Below, piece after piece: positions 45,387 to 53,359 of a DNA stretch of 64,000 nt. Source of the DNA: Ruegeria sp. 6PALISEP08. Lineage in GTDB: Bacteria > Pseudomonadota > Alphaproteobacteria > Rhodobacterales > Rhodobacteraceae. The stretch lies in contig NZ_LGXZ01000004.1 of the NCBI RefSeq assembly GCF_001238295.1, forward strand, positions 1 to 64,000, in the 5' to 3' direction. The notes beneath the pieces were generated by a model. That model was not told where the DNA came from. It made no database searches and was given only the letters and a program-made list of their open reading frames with translations. The translations under genes were made by a program, and so were the position numbers. Each line of letters starts with the position of its first letter. Position 1 is the first letter of the stretch.

Positions 45387-45497
45387 ATGACCAGACCAAA
45401 CTCCGTCAAGTACTTCAAAAGCAGTCCCGAGGTCATTCGTCCAACCGTGATACTGATCGGCATCCTAGCCAAATGGCTTGCCGCACAGGTTGATTAA
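45387..45497 (+). pseudogene. IS6-family transposase fragment (N-terminus only)
   Basis: A 36-codon frame opening MTRPNSVKYFKSSPEVIRPT. IS6/IS26-type transposases begin with a K/R-Y-F-K-x-S-P-E-I/V-I-R sequence of this kind. After about twenty residues similarity fades and a stop follows; the DDE catalytic domain is absent. No terminal inverted repeats were recognised. It marks past insertion-sequence activity in this region. Confidence 0.6.
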
Positions 45498-45529
45498 CAG
45501 ACATTTGTGCGACTTGCATCATCCGGTAT

Positions 45530-45610
45530 TTTGGGCTCAAACCGCTAATTCGCTGCGACCCATCCCAACGACCGCTGCGCTGACGAAGCCGCCATTCACT
45601 GCATTGCTTT
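45530..45610 (+). repeat. Dispersed intergenic repeat copy
   Basis: TTTTGGGCTCAAACCGCTAA, TTCGCTGCGACC and AACGACCGCTGCGCTGACGA (then AGCCGCCATTCACT) reproduce the module order of the 23.8 kb copy with several substitutions. It lies just upstream of the second cyclase gene. Confidence 0.6.
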
Positions 45611-45681
45611 GATGATACCCAGCGGTCACTTCGCCCGCTTCAAAAGATGACAATAACTGAACGTTGTTTTAACCTTGCTAT

Positions 45682-47334
45682 ATGAGAGCTCGCCTTGCTG
45701 TGATCTTGATGGCTGACCTGGTCGGCTATACGTCCGCGATGGAGGCGGATCAGTCGCTCGCAATCGGGCTGGTCCGCGAACTTCGGGATAAACTACTGGA
45801 ACCAGAGGCGGTACAAAGAGGCGGCGAGATACTGAAGCGCTTGGGTGATGGATGGATAATTGCCTTTCCTTCAGTATCAGCGGCAATCGAAACCGCTCAG
45901 TTTGTACAGTTGGCCTTGGTCGACCATGAGAAAATCAGGCTTAGGATGGCTGCGCATCTCGGGGAAATTGTTCAAGACGAGGCCGACATTTATGGTGCCG
46001 GTATAAACATCACCGCACGCTTGCAAACTGAGGCTCCACCCGGTGGTGTGATGATCTCCGAAGACCTTAAGCGGCAGTTGGACGAAAAGCTTTCAGCGGA
46101 CTTCAGCGATGCGGGTAGATTCGATTTAAAGAACCTTGCCAATCCTGTGAATGGGTTTCAATGGCGGCCCGCCACACAGCGTGAAATTGAACTCACCGAA
46201 TTGCCTTCCATTGCAGTCGAGCCGGTCACAAGTGCTCCCGAAACGAGAGAGACGCTTGAGGTTTGTGCTGACCTGCAGGAGCAGTTGGTTCACAGTCTTT
46301 CGCGCCGCACTGGTGTGCGTGTAATTGCAACAGATTCAACATCCGAGACCGAAGCAACTTACAGCCTGAGGTGCAGGTTGCGCTGCCGGGAGAGCGAAGC
46401 AAGGATATCGTCTAGCCTTACCCGGTTGGGAGATGGACAGGTAACCTGGTCGCGCTTCTTAAACGGAGAGTCTGAAGATTTGTTTGAATTAAGCGACCGG
46501 GCTGCAGAACAGCTGTCAGACGATTTACGTCTGCAAATCAATGCGTTTGACGGTGACCGGCTTAATGATATTCCAGACGATCAATTGAGCCCTAGTGAGT
46601 TGAGATCCCGAGCGGCAATGCTGTTTTACCGTGCCACCGTCGAGGACTATAGTCATGCGGGTAAATTACTGGAGCGAGCGCTTGGACTTGATCCCGAGAA
46701 CGGGTCCGGGCTTGCAATGTGGTGTGAAGCCAAACTCTACCCCCTAGAAGCATGCTATCGCGAGGCTGATCCTGATTTGCGTGTGCGGATCATTGAATCT
46801 TCGAACAAGGCCGTTCAAGCTGCGCCTCGCTCTGACTACTGCTGGTATACGCGGGCGCAGGTACGCGCGCGCCTCGCGGGTGATCTGCATGGCGCCCGGA
46901 AGGACATTGATAGGATTTTCCGACTGAATCCCAGCTACGTTTTGGGTATGGAGGCGAGTGGTTACACCGAAGTCATTGCCGGCAACTGGGAAGCTGCTCG
47001 GAAGAGTTTAGCGAAGGCCGTGAGTCGTTCCACCGAGGATCCGTTTTTGCCGTACCGGCTTTATCCCCTTTCGATTGCACACATGATGGCGGGTGATAAC
47101 CAACTCGCGATCGAAGCAATTTCAGACGCGACTGAAATGCGTCCCTACTGCAGACACTTCTGGTTAGTGAAGTCGTGGATACTCAGGAAGTCGGGAATGC
47201 TCTCCAACGCGGAAACTGCTGCAGAACGTGCGGAAGCGCTGTCAGAAAAGGCGGATATCCTCGCACAAAATCTTCATCTGCCTGACCACATCAGAGAGGC
47301 GATAGGGTTGCCAGGTGATCCGATCCAAGCATAG
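45682..47334 (+). CDS. Class III nucleotide cyclase with TPR-like C-terminus
   Basis: A 550-residue soluble cyclase-type protein. The cyclase domain (1-165) keeps the metal aspartates (LAVILMADLVGYTSA; LKRLGDGWIIAF) and the Asn/Arg pair (YGAGINITARLQ), so activity is plausible. A middle region of about 180-300 resembles the TolB/FlgO-like linker of the 28.9 kb protein but is more diverged, and helical TPR-like repeats fill 300-530. No clear ribosome-binding site precedes the ATG. A different subfamily from the 28.9 kb cyclase (they share architecture, not close sequence). Confidence 0.85.
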   Translation: MRARLAVILMADLVGYTSAMEADQSLAIGLVRELRDKLLEPEAVQRGGEILKRLGDGWIIAFPSVSAAIETAQFVQLALVDHEKIRLRMAAHLGEIVQDEADIYGAGINITARLQTEAPPGGVMISEDLKRQLDEKLSADFSDAGRFDLKNLANPVNGFQWRPATQREIELTELPSIAVEPVTSAPETRETLEVCADLQEQLVHSLSRRTGVRVIATDSTSETEATYSLRCRLRCRESEARISSSLTRLGDGQVTWSRFLNGESEDLFELSDRAAEQLSDDLRLQINAFDGDRLNDIPDDQLSPSELRSRAAMLFYRATVEDYSHAGKLLERALGLDPENGSGLAMWCEAKLYPLEACYREADPDLRVRIIESSNKAVQAAPRSDYCWYTRAQVRARLAGDLHGARKDIDRIFRLNPSYVLGMEASGYTEVIAGNWEAARKSLAKAVSRSTEDPFLPYRLYPLSIAHMMAGDNQLAIEAISDATEMRPYCRHFWLVKSWILRKSGMLSNAETAAERAEALSEKADILAQNLHLPDHIREAIGLPGDPIQA

Positions 47335-47476
47335 AGGCCTAGATGGGTTACTAGAGCATAGGCTAGTAATCGAATGGCAGACATGTAAGACATTCTCGGC
47401 TTTCGATATTCTATCGCGACCCAACCTAAAGCGCGCTATCTACATTCACCGCGGGCGATAGGTTGCGCCATTTTTT

Positions 47477-47545
47477 AGGGTCGATTTGGGTTCTCTGCCG
47501 TCATAAGACGGTTTCAATCGGATGACGGGTTCTCATGCTGAGCGG
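47477..47545 (+). repeat. Decayed dispersed repeat copy
   Basis: GGTCGATTTGGGTTCTCTGC, GACGGTTTCAATCGGATGAC and CTGAGCGGTCATTAC recall the TTTGGGCTC and GCGGTCATT modules of the family. This is the right-most copy, immediately left of the IS5 fragment. Confidence 0.4.
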
Positions 47546-47608
47546 TCATTACTCAGTAGATTCCGTCAACTGCGTTATCGTAATTCAAGGGCGACAGGAG
47601 GATTATCC

Positions 47609-47755
47609 ATATCGCATCTGTTCTGGCTCGACCACGAGGGTCTCAACCGCATCAAGAACATTTTCTCGAAACCACGCGGCGTTGCTGGGCTCCACGACCG
47701 CAAGGTTCTCAGCGGTACCATCCATATCACCAGCAACGGCCTGCGATGGAGGGCG
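47609..47755 (+). pseudogene. IS5-family transposase fragment with lost start codon
   Basis: The frame reads ISHLFWLDHEGLNRIKNIFS, then HDRKVLSGTIHITSNGLRWR, the opening of IS5-type transposases (LFWL-D---W-RI and R-V-SGI-HV--NGL-W). The initiating codon is ATA at 47609 where ATG is expected, although an AGGAGG site remains upstream. Similarity stops at about 47755, where the sequence becomes the 3-prime end of the phage terminase gene on the other strand. Start-less and truncated, it cannot make a transposase. Confidence 0.65.
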
Positions 47756-48581
47756 CACCAACCAAGTAGTCACTTTCGTTGCCCGGATTGACGGGCACTG
47801 CGTTGCCCGCGCCCATCATGCGCTGAACAAGGTGGTCGAGCGGGCTGGCCTCTTCTGCATCGACCTTGCCCGCGAACATGTCCAAGTCTTTGGCTATGTT
47901 CTCAAGGGTCTTGGTCCGGTCCTGCACCTTGATTTCGACACCCTGCTTGGTTTCCTTCACACCATCGAACACGAGGCGCGCGGCGGGGCTGAGTTTGCGG
48001 GTGTCTGCCATGCGGGTGATTTCGATCCCCATGCCGGAACACTCAGGACAGGCCGGGTTTGGCGGGTCTGTGAGGCGATAACCGTAACCGCTTGCATCGT
48101 CTGGGATACGCGGGTCTACGATTGCACCTGACATTGCGCCGTCGCGCTCATTGTCGTCGTGGAACAGGAAGAACACCTTTTCAGCCTTGCGCTCGGTGAA
48201 CTCCCGCTCTGTCTTCCACCGGTACTGATGGTCGATGCCGTAGCAGTAGCGACAAGGCGCGTGGATGTGCTGTGTCAGTTCGTTTGGGTCTGACAGGGCG
48301 ATTTGCGTCCAGAGGTTCACAATGCCCTCTGCATCCAGCATGGTCTTGCTCTCGACCTGTTTGCGACCCTCAGCGATGGCGCGGGCAACCTTAACATTGC
48401 TTAACAATCGCGAACCTTGGGCCTATGCTGATCCTTCTGCATATCCGGCGTCGATTGCGGCCTTTTTCGCGTTCGGATCAGCAAGGTAGGTAAGCACAAA
48501 GGCCCGCTGACGCGGGTTCAGGTCGAATTGATCGAGCCGGGTTGTGTCTGCCAAGGCTGGATTGTCGGTTGTGCTGCTCAT
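47727..48581 (-). pseudogene. Phage terminase small-subunit gene interrupted by an in-frame amber codon
   Basis: Two frames in the same phase make one protein of about 284 residues. The N-terminal part has LNPRQRAFVLTYLADPNAKK, then AAIDAGYAEGSA, the terminase small-subunit DNA-binding region. It then meets TAG at 48423-48425 and continues AQGSRLLSNVKVARAIAEGR, HIHAPCRYCYGIDHQYRW and ACPECSGMGIEITR. A single base change therefore truncates it after about 52 residues. The C-terminus runs into the IS5 fragment. No large terminase subunit, portal or capsid gene is present. Confidence 0.75.
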
Positions 48582-48650
48582 TCCGGGGCGGTGCCTCTTT
48601 CGCCTCAAGATCGACCGCAGGATAGGCGCGAACTCTGCATTAAGCAACAA

Positions 48651-49160
48651 ACTGTAAACGCGAAAACCCTATCATCAGCATCAATGTATTTGTTTACTTG
48701 TTACTTTAGTGACCTTTCGCCGACCTCGAACCTGACCTTATCTTGACTTCCGTACTATATTTTATTGTTTTAAATCTATAACATATCTGACCTTATATTG
48801 ACCTTGCGCCTGACCTTTTGGGTTGTGCCGATTTTTTGTCAACACGTTCACTTTGTTGTTGCTTAATGCAACATGTTTACTTTACAAAAGAGACCAAGGA
48901 GAACTCGCATGGAAAAGATCATGGGTCGATAAAGTGCCTAACCCTGAGCTTGTGATCCACCAATGCAACAAAGAGTGGAAATGGCACTCATCAAACGGAT
49001 CATCCCCCAATAAAGTTCGTCGAACCTGCAGTTCTCAACCGATACGACGCAACCTCCCACAAAGCCCAATTGATAGACTCCGAGGCAGATGCGGTTCACC
49101 GCACAGCAAACCCCATAGAAACCGCCAATGCGGGCCCCACAATGGCTCCAAAGATCGATC
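48651..49160. other. A/T-rich phage-remnant DNA with direct repeats
   Basis: About 500 bases, visibly richer in A/T than its neighbours. CTGACCTTATCTTGAC (48732-48747) and CTGACCTTATATTGAC (48787-48802) are near-identical direct repeats, with a further CTGACCTTTT near 48810. They could be iterons or repressor sites. From about 48960 to 49183 one frame reads FVEPAVLNRYDATSHKAQLI and IDHEDTH without a start codon, possibly a decayed gene overlapping the XRE start. Confidence 0.4.
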
Positions 49161-49472
49161 ATGAAGATACGCATTAAAGAAATCCGGCAAGCCAAAGGGC
49201 TTACTCAGGACGAACTTTCAGTGAAGGTTGATTTATCTCGATCTTATTTGGCGCAATTAGAAAAGGGAAAACGTCCACTCACCACCAAGAAGCAAGCTAT
49301 TATTGCCGCAGCCCTTGATGTGGAGCCAACTGAGCTTGTAGATTTCAGCGCACCTGACAAAGACGACGAGGCGCTTCTTCTCGAGGCGTTCCGTGCCCTT
49401 TCCCCCGAACAGCGAAAAGCTTGGCTCGAATGGGCAAAAGTAGCTAAGGGGTCCGCCCTGGAAAAAGAGTGA
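49161..49472 (+). CDS. XRE-family (Cro/CI-like) regulator
   Basis: A 103-residue protein: an N-terminal HTH_3 domain (IRIKEIRQAKGLTQDELSVK, VDLSRSYLAQLEKGKRPLTT) and a short acidic/helical tail (EALLLEAFRALSPEQRKAWL). It resembles small phage or plasmid repressors. The ATG at 49161 is preferred over an upstream frame start at 49128 because the family motif begins here. It may control the region carrying the direct repeats upstream. Intact, unlike the rest of the relic. Confidence 0.8.
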   Translation: MKIRIKEIRQAKGLTQDELSVKVDLSRSYLAQLEKGKRPLTTKKQAIIAAALDVEPTELVDFSAPDKDDEALLLEAFRALSPEQRKAWLEWAKVAKGSALEKE

Positions 49473-49613
49473 AAGCTCTATACACCATGCCAATCGGATC
49501 AACCGATCTTTTGCACCGAGAAAAACCGTAAATTGAAGATTCACCGGGGCACGGGCTGCAAGATGGTGAAGGTCGAAGATCTGGAAAACCTGATCGAAGG
49601 AAAGGCCGCATAA
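49473..49613 (+). pseudogene. Possible excisionase/helix-turn-helix remnant
   Basis: Directly after the XRE stop, the same frame stays open for 46 codons and ends KLKIHRGTGCKMVKVEDLEN, then LIEGKAA. This resembles the recognition-helix and wing end of small MerR/excisionase-type proteins. There is no ATG except late at 49563, so it is probably the remnant of a larger gene; a TTG near 49534 could start a 26-residue peptide. Confidence 0.3.
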
Positions 49614-49638
49614 TCGGCGGGTAAAAAAACTCTGATGT

Positions 49639-49665
49639 GGGGCAGCTTCAGCTTCCCCCTTTTTT
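49639..49665 (+). terminator. Rho-independent terminator
   Basis: GGGGCAGCTTCAGCTTCCCC (self-complementary apart from one mismatch) is followed by a run of T. It closes the XRE-containing unit on the plus strand. Confidence 0.7.
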
Positions 49666-49700
49666 ATTTCTTTATTTTATTAGCGCTTATCGGGTTTTTA

Positions 49701-49774
49701 TGGAGCGGGTAGCGGGAATCGAACCCGCGCGTTCAGCTTGGGAAGCTGACAGGCTACCATTACATCATACCCGC
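49701..49774 (-). tRNA. tRNA-Gly, anticodon CCC
   Basis: Reads GCGGGTATGATGTAATGGTA from 49774, with anticodon stem TCAGC/GCTGA and loop TTCCCAA (anticodon CCC, codon GGG), T-loop GGTTCGATTCC, matching acceptor arms GCGGGTA/TACCCGC, discriminator T and an encoded CCA. Its 3-prime end faces the phage/IS relic, the usual side for integration of mobile elements. I found no second copy of its 3-prime end within the window. Confidence 0.95.
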
Positions 49775-49844
49775 CGCTTTCCTTGAGATATCATCAGTGA
49801 GGAGACAGGTTCAACCCGACTATGGGTAGATCGTACGCAATTTG

Positions 49845-50672
49845 TCATTCCGTTCGCGCGCGCAAGCTGTCGATCAGCGATTGGTCGACGTCGAGGGCTT
49901 CGCCGGCAGCCTCTATTGTCCGCTGGTCCAAGTGTTGCGGGTTCAGGTCAACACCATCTGCGAACGCATCAACAATGGCTTGCATCGCATTGATCCGGGC
50001 GAATTTCTTGTTGTTCGCTGGAATGACATGCCACGGAGCCACTTTGGTCGACGTACGCGCCAACATTTCATCAACCGCAACTTCGGCAATGTCCCATTTC
50101 TCACGGTTTCTGAAATCTTCGTAGGTCAGCTTCCAGCGTTTCAATGGGTTTGTCAGCCTCTCCGTGAAACGGCGCATCTGTTCCTCTTGCGAAATATGAA
50201 AGAACAGTTTCACGATCCGCGTGCCGTCATCGACCAGCATCCGTTCAAAATCGTTGATTTCCTGATAAGCCGCGCGCCAGCGTTCTTCGGGCGTCAGCTT
50301 TTCGATCCGCTCGACCAGAACCCGGCCGTACCAGCTGCGATCGAAGGCAGAGATCGCACCCGAGGGCGGCAGACGTTCCCAGAACCGCAGCAGATAATGC
50401 CGGTTGAGATAGTAGTTTCGGGGGGCTCCGATCGGCCAGACTTTGAAACTGCGCGGGTCCAGAGCCTGGCTGACCCGGCGAATGGTTCCCCCTTTGCCTG
50501 CTGCATCCCAGCCTTCAAACACCAAAACACCCTTGAGCCCGTGAAACAGATAGGCTTGTTGAATTCTGGCAAGCTTGGCCTGCAAATCAATCAACTGGTC
50601 GAAATAATCTTTCTTGTTCAGACGCTTGCTCAGGTCCGCCTCCGAGAGTTTCGGGGGATGATGTTTGCTCAT
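49845..50672 (-). CDS. ppk2: Polyphosphate kinase 2
   Basis: Phosphorylates nucleoside diphosphates (or monophosphates) with polyphosphate, or the reverse. The 275-residue product has Walker A GWDAAGKGG (54-62), the PPK2 lid and Walker B segment AFDRSWYGRVLVERIE, and RNREKWDIAEVAVDEM. Start at 50672 has AGGTGG upstream; in-frame starts further up add an unlikely leader. It is about the usual one-domain PPK2 length. A terminator separates it from the upstream corrinoid methyltransferase gene. An exopolyphosphatase-family gene lies at 55.4 kb. Confidence 0.93.
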   Translation of the reverse strand: MSKHHPPKLSEADLSKRLNKKDYFDQLIDLQAKLARIQQAYLFHGLKGVLVFEGWDAAGKGGTIRRVSQALDPRSFKVWPIGAPRNYYLNRHYLLRFWERLPPSGAISAFDRSWYGRVLVERIEKLTPEERWRAAYQEINDFERMLVDDGTRIVKLFFHISQEEQMRRFTERLTNPLKRWKLTYEDFRNREKWDIAEVAVDEMLARTSTKVAPWHVIPANNKKFARINAMQAIVDAFADGVDLNPQHLDQRTIEAAGEALDVDQSLIDSLRARTE

Positions 50673-50755
50673 GGTGCCACCTGATCCTTGTTCGCTTGAT
50701 CGGGCCATAGTGAAACCTTCTGCGCAATCGACATTGATCAGGGTCAAAAACAACA

Positions 50756-50782
50756 AAAGGCCGGGCGCTGGGCCCGGCCTTT
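50756..50782 (-). terminator. Strong Rho-independent terminator
   Basis: On the minus strand AAAGGCCGGGC and GCCCGGCCTTT form eleven-base arms with a five-base loop, followed by TGTTGTTTTT. It ends the metF/methyltransferase operon. Confidence 0.85.
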
Positions 50783-50801
50783 GGAATTTGTTTGGATCAG
50801 A

Positions 50802-51854
50802 TCAGGCGCGGCGACGACGACCACCACCGCGACGGCCACCGGCGGCACCGGCCTCGTCGGGCGCTTTGTTGAACCGGATCCACTCACCGCCGTGGGGGTC
50901 ATTGTTGGTCAGAAGGTTGGCGGCGCGGATGGCCTCCATTTCCTTACCGGCGCGCGGCTTGGTCGAACCCAGCCCGAACAGCTGGCAGAAAGTTTCATCA
51001 TCCATGTCAGCAGGCAGAATTACGCCTTTGGCTTCGATCTCGGCCCTCTTCTCGGCAATTTTCTTGGGCCCTGTTGGCAGTGCAACGGGGTTCATGATGG
51101 CCGAAGTCATCCCCGCGCCCATCGCCATCGGAAGGAAAGCGTTGTTGATGCCATGACGGTTCGGCAGACCAAACGACACGTTGGACGCACCACAGGTGGT
51201 GTTTACGCCCAGCTCTTCGCGCAAGCGACGGACCAGAGCGAACACCTGCTGACCCGCAGTTGCCATTGCACCGATGGGCATGACCAGCGGATCGACCACG
51301 ATGTCATGCGCGGGGATGCCGAAATCAGCAGCGCGCTCGACAATCTTCTTGGCCACTTCGAAACGCACATTGGGATCTTCCGAGATACCGGTGTCATCGT
51401 TCGAGATCGCCACAACAGGCACGTTGTACTTCTTGACCAGCGGCAGAACCAGTTCCAGACGCTCTTCTTCGCCTGTGACCGAGTTCAGCAGCGGACGGCC
51501 TTCAGCGGCTTCAAGACCGGCCTCCAGGGCACCGGGAACCGACGAGTCGATGCACAGCGGCACTTCGACCAGACCCTGCACCATCTCGACGATCTTGCGC
51601 ATCAGCGGCGGCTCGGTCTCGTTCGGGTTGGGGTTCGAGTTGTAGACAACGCCAGCGTTGATATCCAGAACGGTTGCGCCTGCCATCACCTGCGCCAGCG
51701 CGTCTTTCTCGACGGTCGAGAAATCGCCCGCTTCCAGCTCGGCCGCCAGTTTCTTGCGGCCGGTCGGGTTGATCCGCTCGCCGATCACGCAGAACGGTTC
51801 GTCAAAGCCCAGAACTGCAGTTTTTGTTTTTGATTCTACGACTGTACGGGTCAT
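50802..51854 (-). CDS. Methyltetrahydrofolate:corrinoid methyltransferase (pterin-binding component of split methionine synthase)
   Basis: A 350-residue pterin-binding TIM-barrel enzyme (FCVIGERINPTGRKKLAAEL, ATVLDINAGV, PLCIDSSVPGALEAGL, LLNSVTGEEERL, ISNDDTG, GASNVSFGLPNRHGINNAF), equivalent to the folate domain of MetH. Roseobacters are known to split MetH into separate homocysteine-, cobalamin- and folate-binding proteins, and the adjacent metF supports that role; a catabolic demethylation role is the alternative. The homocysteine- and B12-binding parts are not in this window. The C-terminus ends in an unusual Gly/Arg-rich tail (GGRRGGGRRRRA). Confidence 0.88.
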   Translation of the reverse strand: MTRTVVESKTKTAVLGFDEPFCVIGERINPTGRKKLAAELEAGDFSTVEKDALAQVMAGATVLDINAGVVYNSNPNPNETEPPLMRKIVEMVQGLVEVPLCIDSSVPGALEAGLEAAEGRPLLNSVTGEEERLELVLPLVKKYNVPVVAISNDDTGISEDPNVRFEVAKKIVERAADFGIPAHDIVVDPLVMPIGAMATAGQQVFALVRRLREELGVNTTCGASNVSFGLPNRHGINNAFLPMAMGAGMTSAIMNPVALPTGPKKIAEKRAEIEAKGVILPADMDDETFCQLFGLGSTKPRAGKEMEAIRAANLLTNNDPHGGEWIRFNKAPDEAGAAGGRRGGGRRRRA

Positions 51855-51863
51855 GTCCGTTCC

Positions 51864-52790
51864 TTAGGAGTTTACAGGCTTTGCCGAAGCGCCGCCGTTA
51901 TTGATCGCCCAGTTGGCGTTGGTCTTGATCCCGCCCAGCGGAAAGAAGTGTACGTTGGTGATGTTGAAGTCCGGGTTGGCCGCCTTGTGCTCGGCCAGTT
52001 CAGTCACAACGTCGGTCGGCTCATAGGGCAGCAGCAGCTTGGAGACGTCCATGGCGCGCTTTTGCAGAACCTTCAGCGACGGACCGACGCCACAAGCGAT
52101 AGCGAACTTGATCAGCGTCTGCAGCTTGGCTGGACCCGCGATGCCGATATGGATCGGCAGATCGATCCCCGCCTCTTTCAGGCTGTCGGCCCAAGCGATG
52201 ATCGGCTTGGCGTCAAAGGCAAATTGGGTGGCCAGCGCCATTTCGGCATCGGTTGTTTCGCTGAACTTTTGCTTCCAACGCAGCGCATCGTCCACGTTCT
52301 TGGTCGAACCGTCCGGGTCGATGTCCTTGTTGCCCTCGGGGTGGCCTGCAACATGCAAACGCTTGAAGCCCGCCTTGTCAAACAAACCTGTTTCCAACAG
52401 TTGCATCGAGCTGTCGAAATCGCCGTGCGGTTTTGCGACGCCGCCGGCCAGCAGCAGTGCCTGATCAACGCCCGCTTCACCCTGATACATCGAGATCCAG
52501 TTTTCCAGCGTCGCGACATCCTTGATGATCCGCGCCGGGAAGTGCGGCATGACAGGGTAGCCTTCCGCCGCAATACGTTTGGCGGTCTTGACCATATCCT
52601 CGATGGGCGTGCCCTCGATATGGGCGATGTAGACGCGAGTGCCCTCGGGCAGCAGAGCGCGGAAATCGTCGACCTTTTCAGCGGTTCGCGGCATCACCTC
52701 GATCGAATAGCCTTGCAAAAAGGCTTCGACGGTCGGGTTCACAGGGCCCGTTTCGACCGCATCACGTTTCTTGAAGTTCAGCAAAGCCAT
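51864..52790 (-). CDS. metF: Methylenetetrahydrofolate reductase
   Basis: Reduces 5,10-methylene-THF to 5-methyl-THF, the methyl donor for methionine synthesis. The 308-residue flavoprotein shows the family barrel: EVMPRTAEKVDDFRALLPEG, HFPARIIKDVATLENWISMY, LLAGGVAKPHGDFDSSMQLL, VAGHPEGNKDIDPDG and IHIGIAGPAKLQTLIKFAIA. It lies nine bases upstream of the methyltransferase that uses its product and 25 bases downstream of the small virulence-factor-family gene. Confidence 0.93.
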   Translation of the reverse strand: MALLNFKKRDAVETGPVNPTVEAFLQGYSIEVMPRTAEKVDDFRALLPEGTRVYIAHIEGTPIEDMVKTAKRIAAEGYPVMPHFPARIIKDVATLENWISMYQGEAGVDQALLLAGGVAKPHGDFDSSMQLLETGLFDKAGFKRLHVAGHPEGNKDIDPDGSTKNVDDALRWKQKFSETTDAEMALATQFAFDAKPIIAWADSLKEAGIDLPIHIGIAGPAKLQTLIKFAIACGVGPSLKVLQKRAMDVSKLLLPYEPTDVVTELAEHKAANPDFNITNVHFFPLGGIKTNANWAINNGGASAKPVNS

Positions 52791-52815
52791 TTCGGCCTCC
52801 CATAAAAGTCTGGGC

Positions 52816-53112
52816 TCACGCCCAACCGTCGTTGGCGATCAGAGCTTTGATGCGGTCCTGATCGTATTCCGTTTCCAGACGCACGGCTTCGGCTTCGGCA
52901 ATCTCGGACGGATCGCCGTCGACTGCAAAAGGTGCGGCCTTGCGCCATTCAGCCAGATAGGCATCACTGTCCTTGGCGTTCACCTTCATTGCGGCACGGT
53001 CGATGGCTTGCTCGAACCGTTCTTCCAACTGCCGCTTTGCGCCACGACGGCCTTTGCCGACGATGACCTGAGCGGGAATGTCGCGCCAGTACACGATGGT
53101 GACGTCAGGCAT
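52816..53112 (-). CDS. Small virulence-factor-family protein
   Basis: A 98-residue protein of a family named for a plant-virulence locus but of unknown biochemistry (VTIVYWRDIPAQVIVGKGRR, AKRQLEERFEQAIDRAAMKV). It heads the metF operon with a TAGGAGG ribosome-binding site. Its regular pairing with metF and the split-MetH component suggests a link to C1/methionine metabolism. That link is inference from context. Confidence 0.85.
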   Translation of the reverse strand: MPDVTIVYWRDIPAQVIVGKGRRGAKRQLEERFEQAIDRAAMKVNAKDSDAYLAEWRKAAPFAVDGDPSEIAEAEAVRLETEYDQDRIKALIANDGWA

Positions 53113-53299
53113 TGTTGTGATTCCTCCTAACCCAATGGGCCGGTTCTAAACTTCAATGTAGGCTTGGGTCGGTCGATTTTCGACACACGGCGCTTTTCCA
53201 GCGACGTTTTTGCCCAAGGTGGTGTACCGGGCTTTTAACCAGTTTCCAGGCAAACGCGCATATCATATTTCTCATCGTCTCTATGAAAGTGCTGCATAA

Positions 53300-53337
53300 A
53301 AACGAAAAACCCCGGACGGAAAATGCCGTCCGAGGCA
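53300..53337 (-). terminator. Rho-independent terminator after phoX
   Basis: Minus-strand CGGACGG and CCGTCCG arms around CATTTT, followed by GGGGTTTTTCGTTTTT. It lies just past the phoX stop codon. Confidence 0.8.
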
Positions 53338-53359
53338 AGATTTCAGGGGTCAGATCGCT

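Noticed and set aside
48960..49183. Start-less frame before the XRE gene
   Set aside because: Protein-like in composition but lacking any start codon and overlapping the XRE start; mentioned under the A/T-rich stretch and not called as a gene.
53113..53282. Possible SAM- or SAH-type riboswitch upstream of the metF operon
   Set aside because: Only a ribosome-binding site could be read; no recognised aptamer core was found by eye. A covariance-model search would decide.
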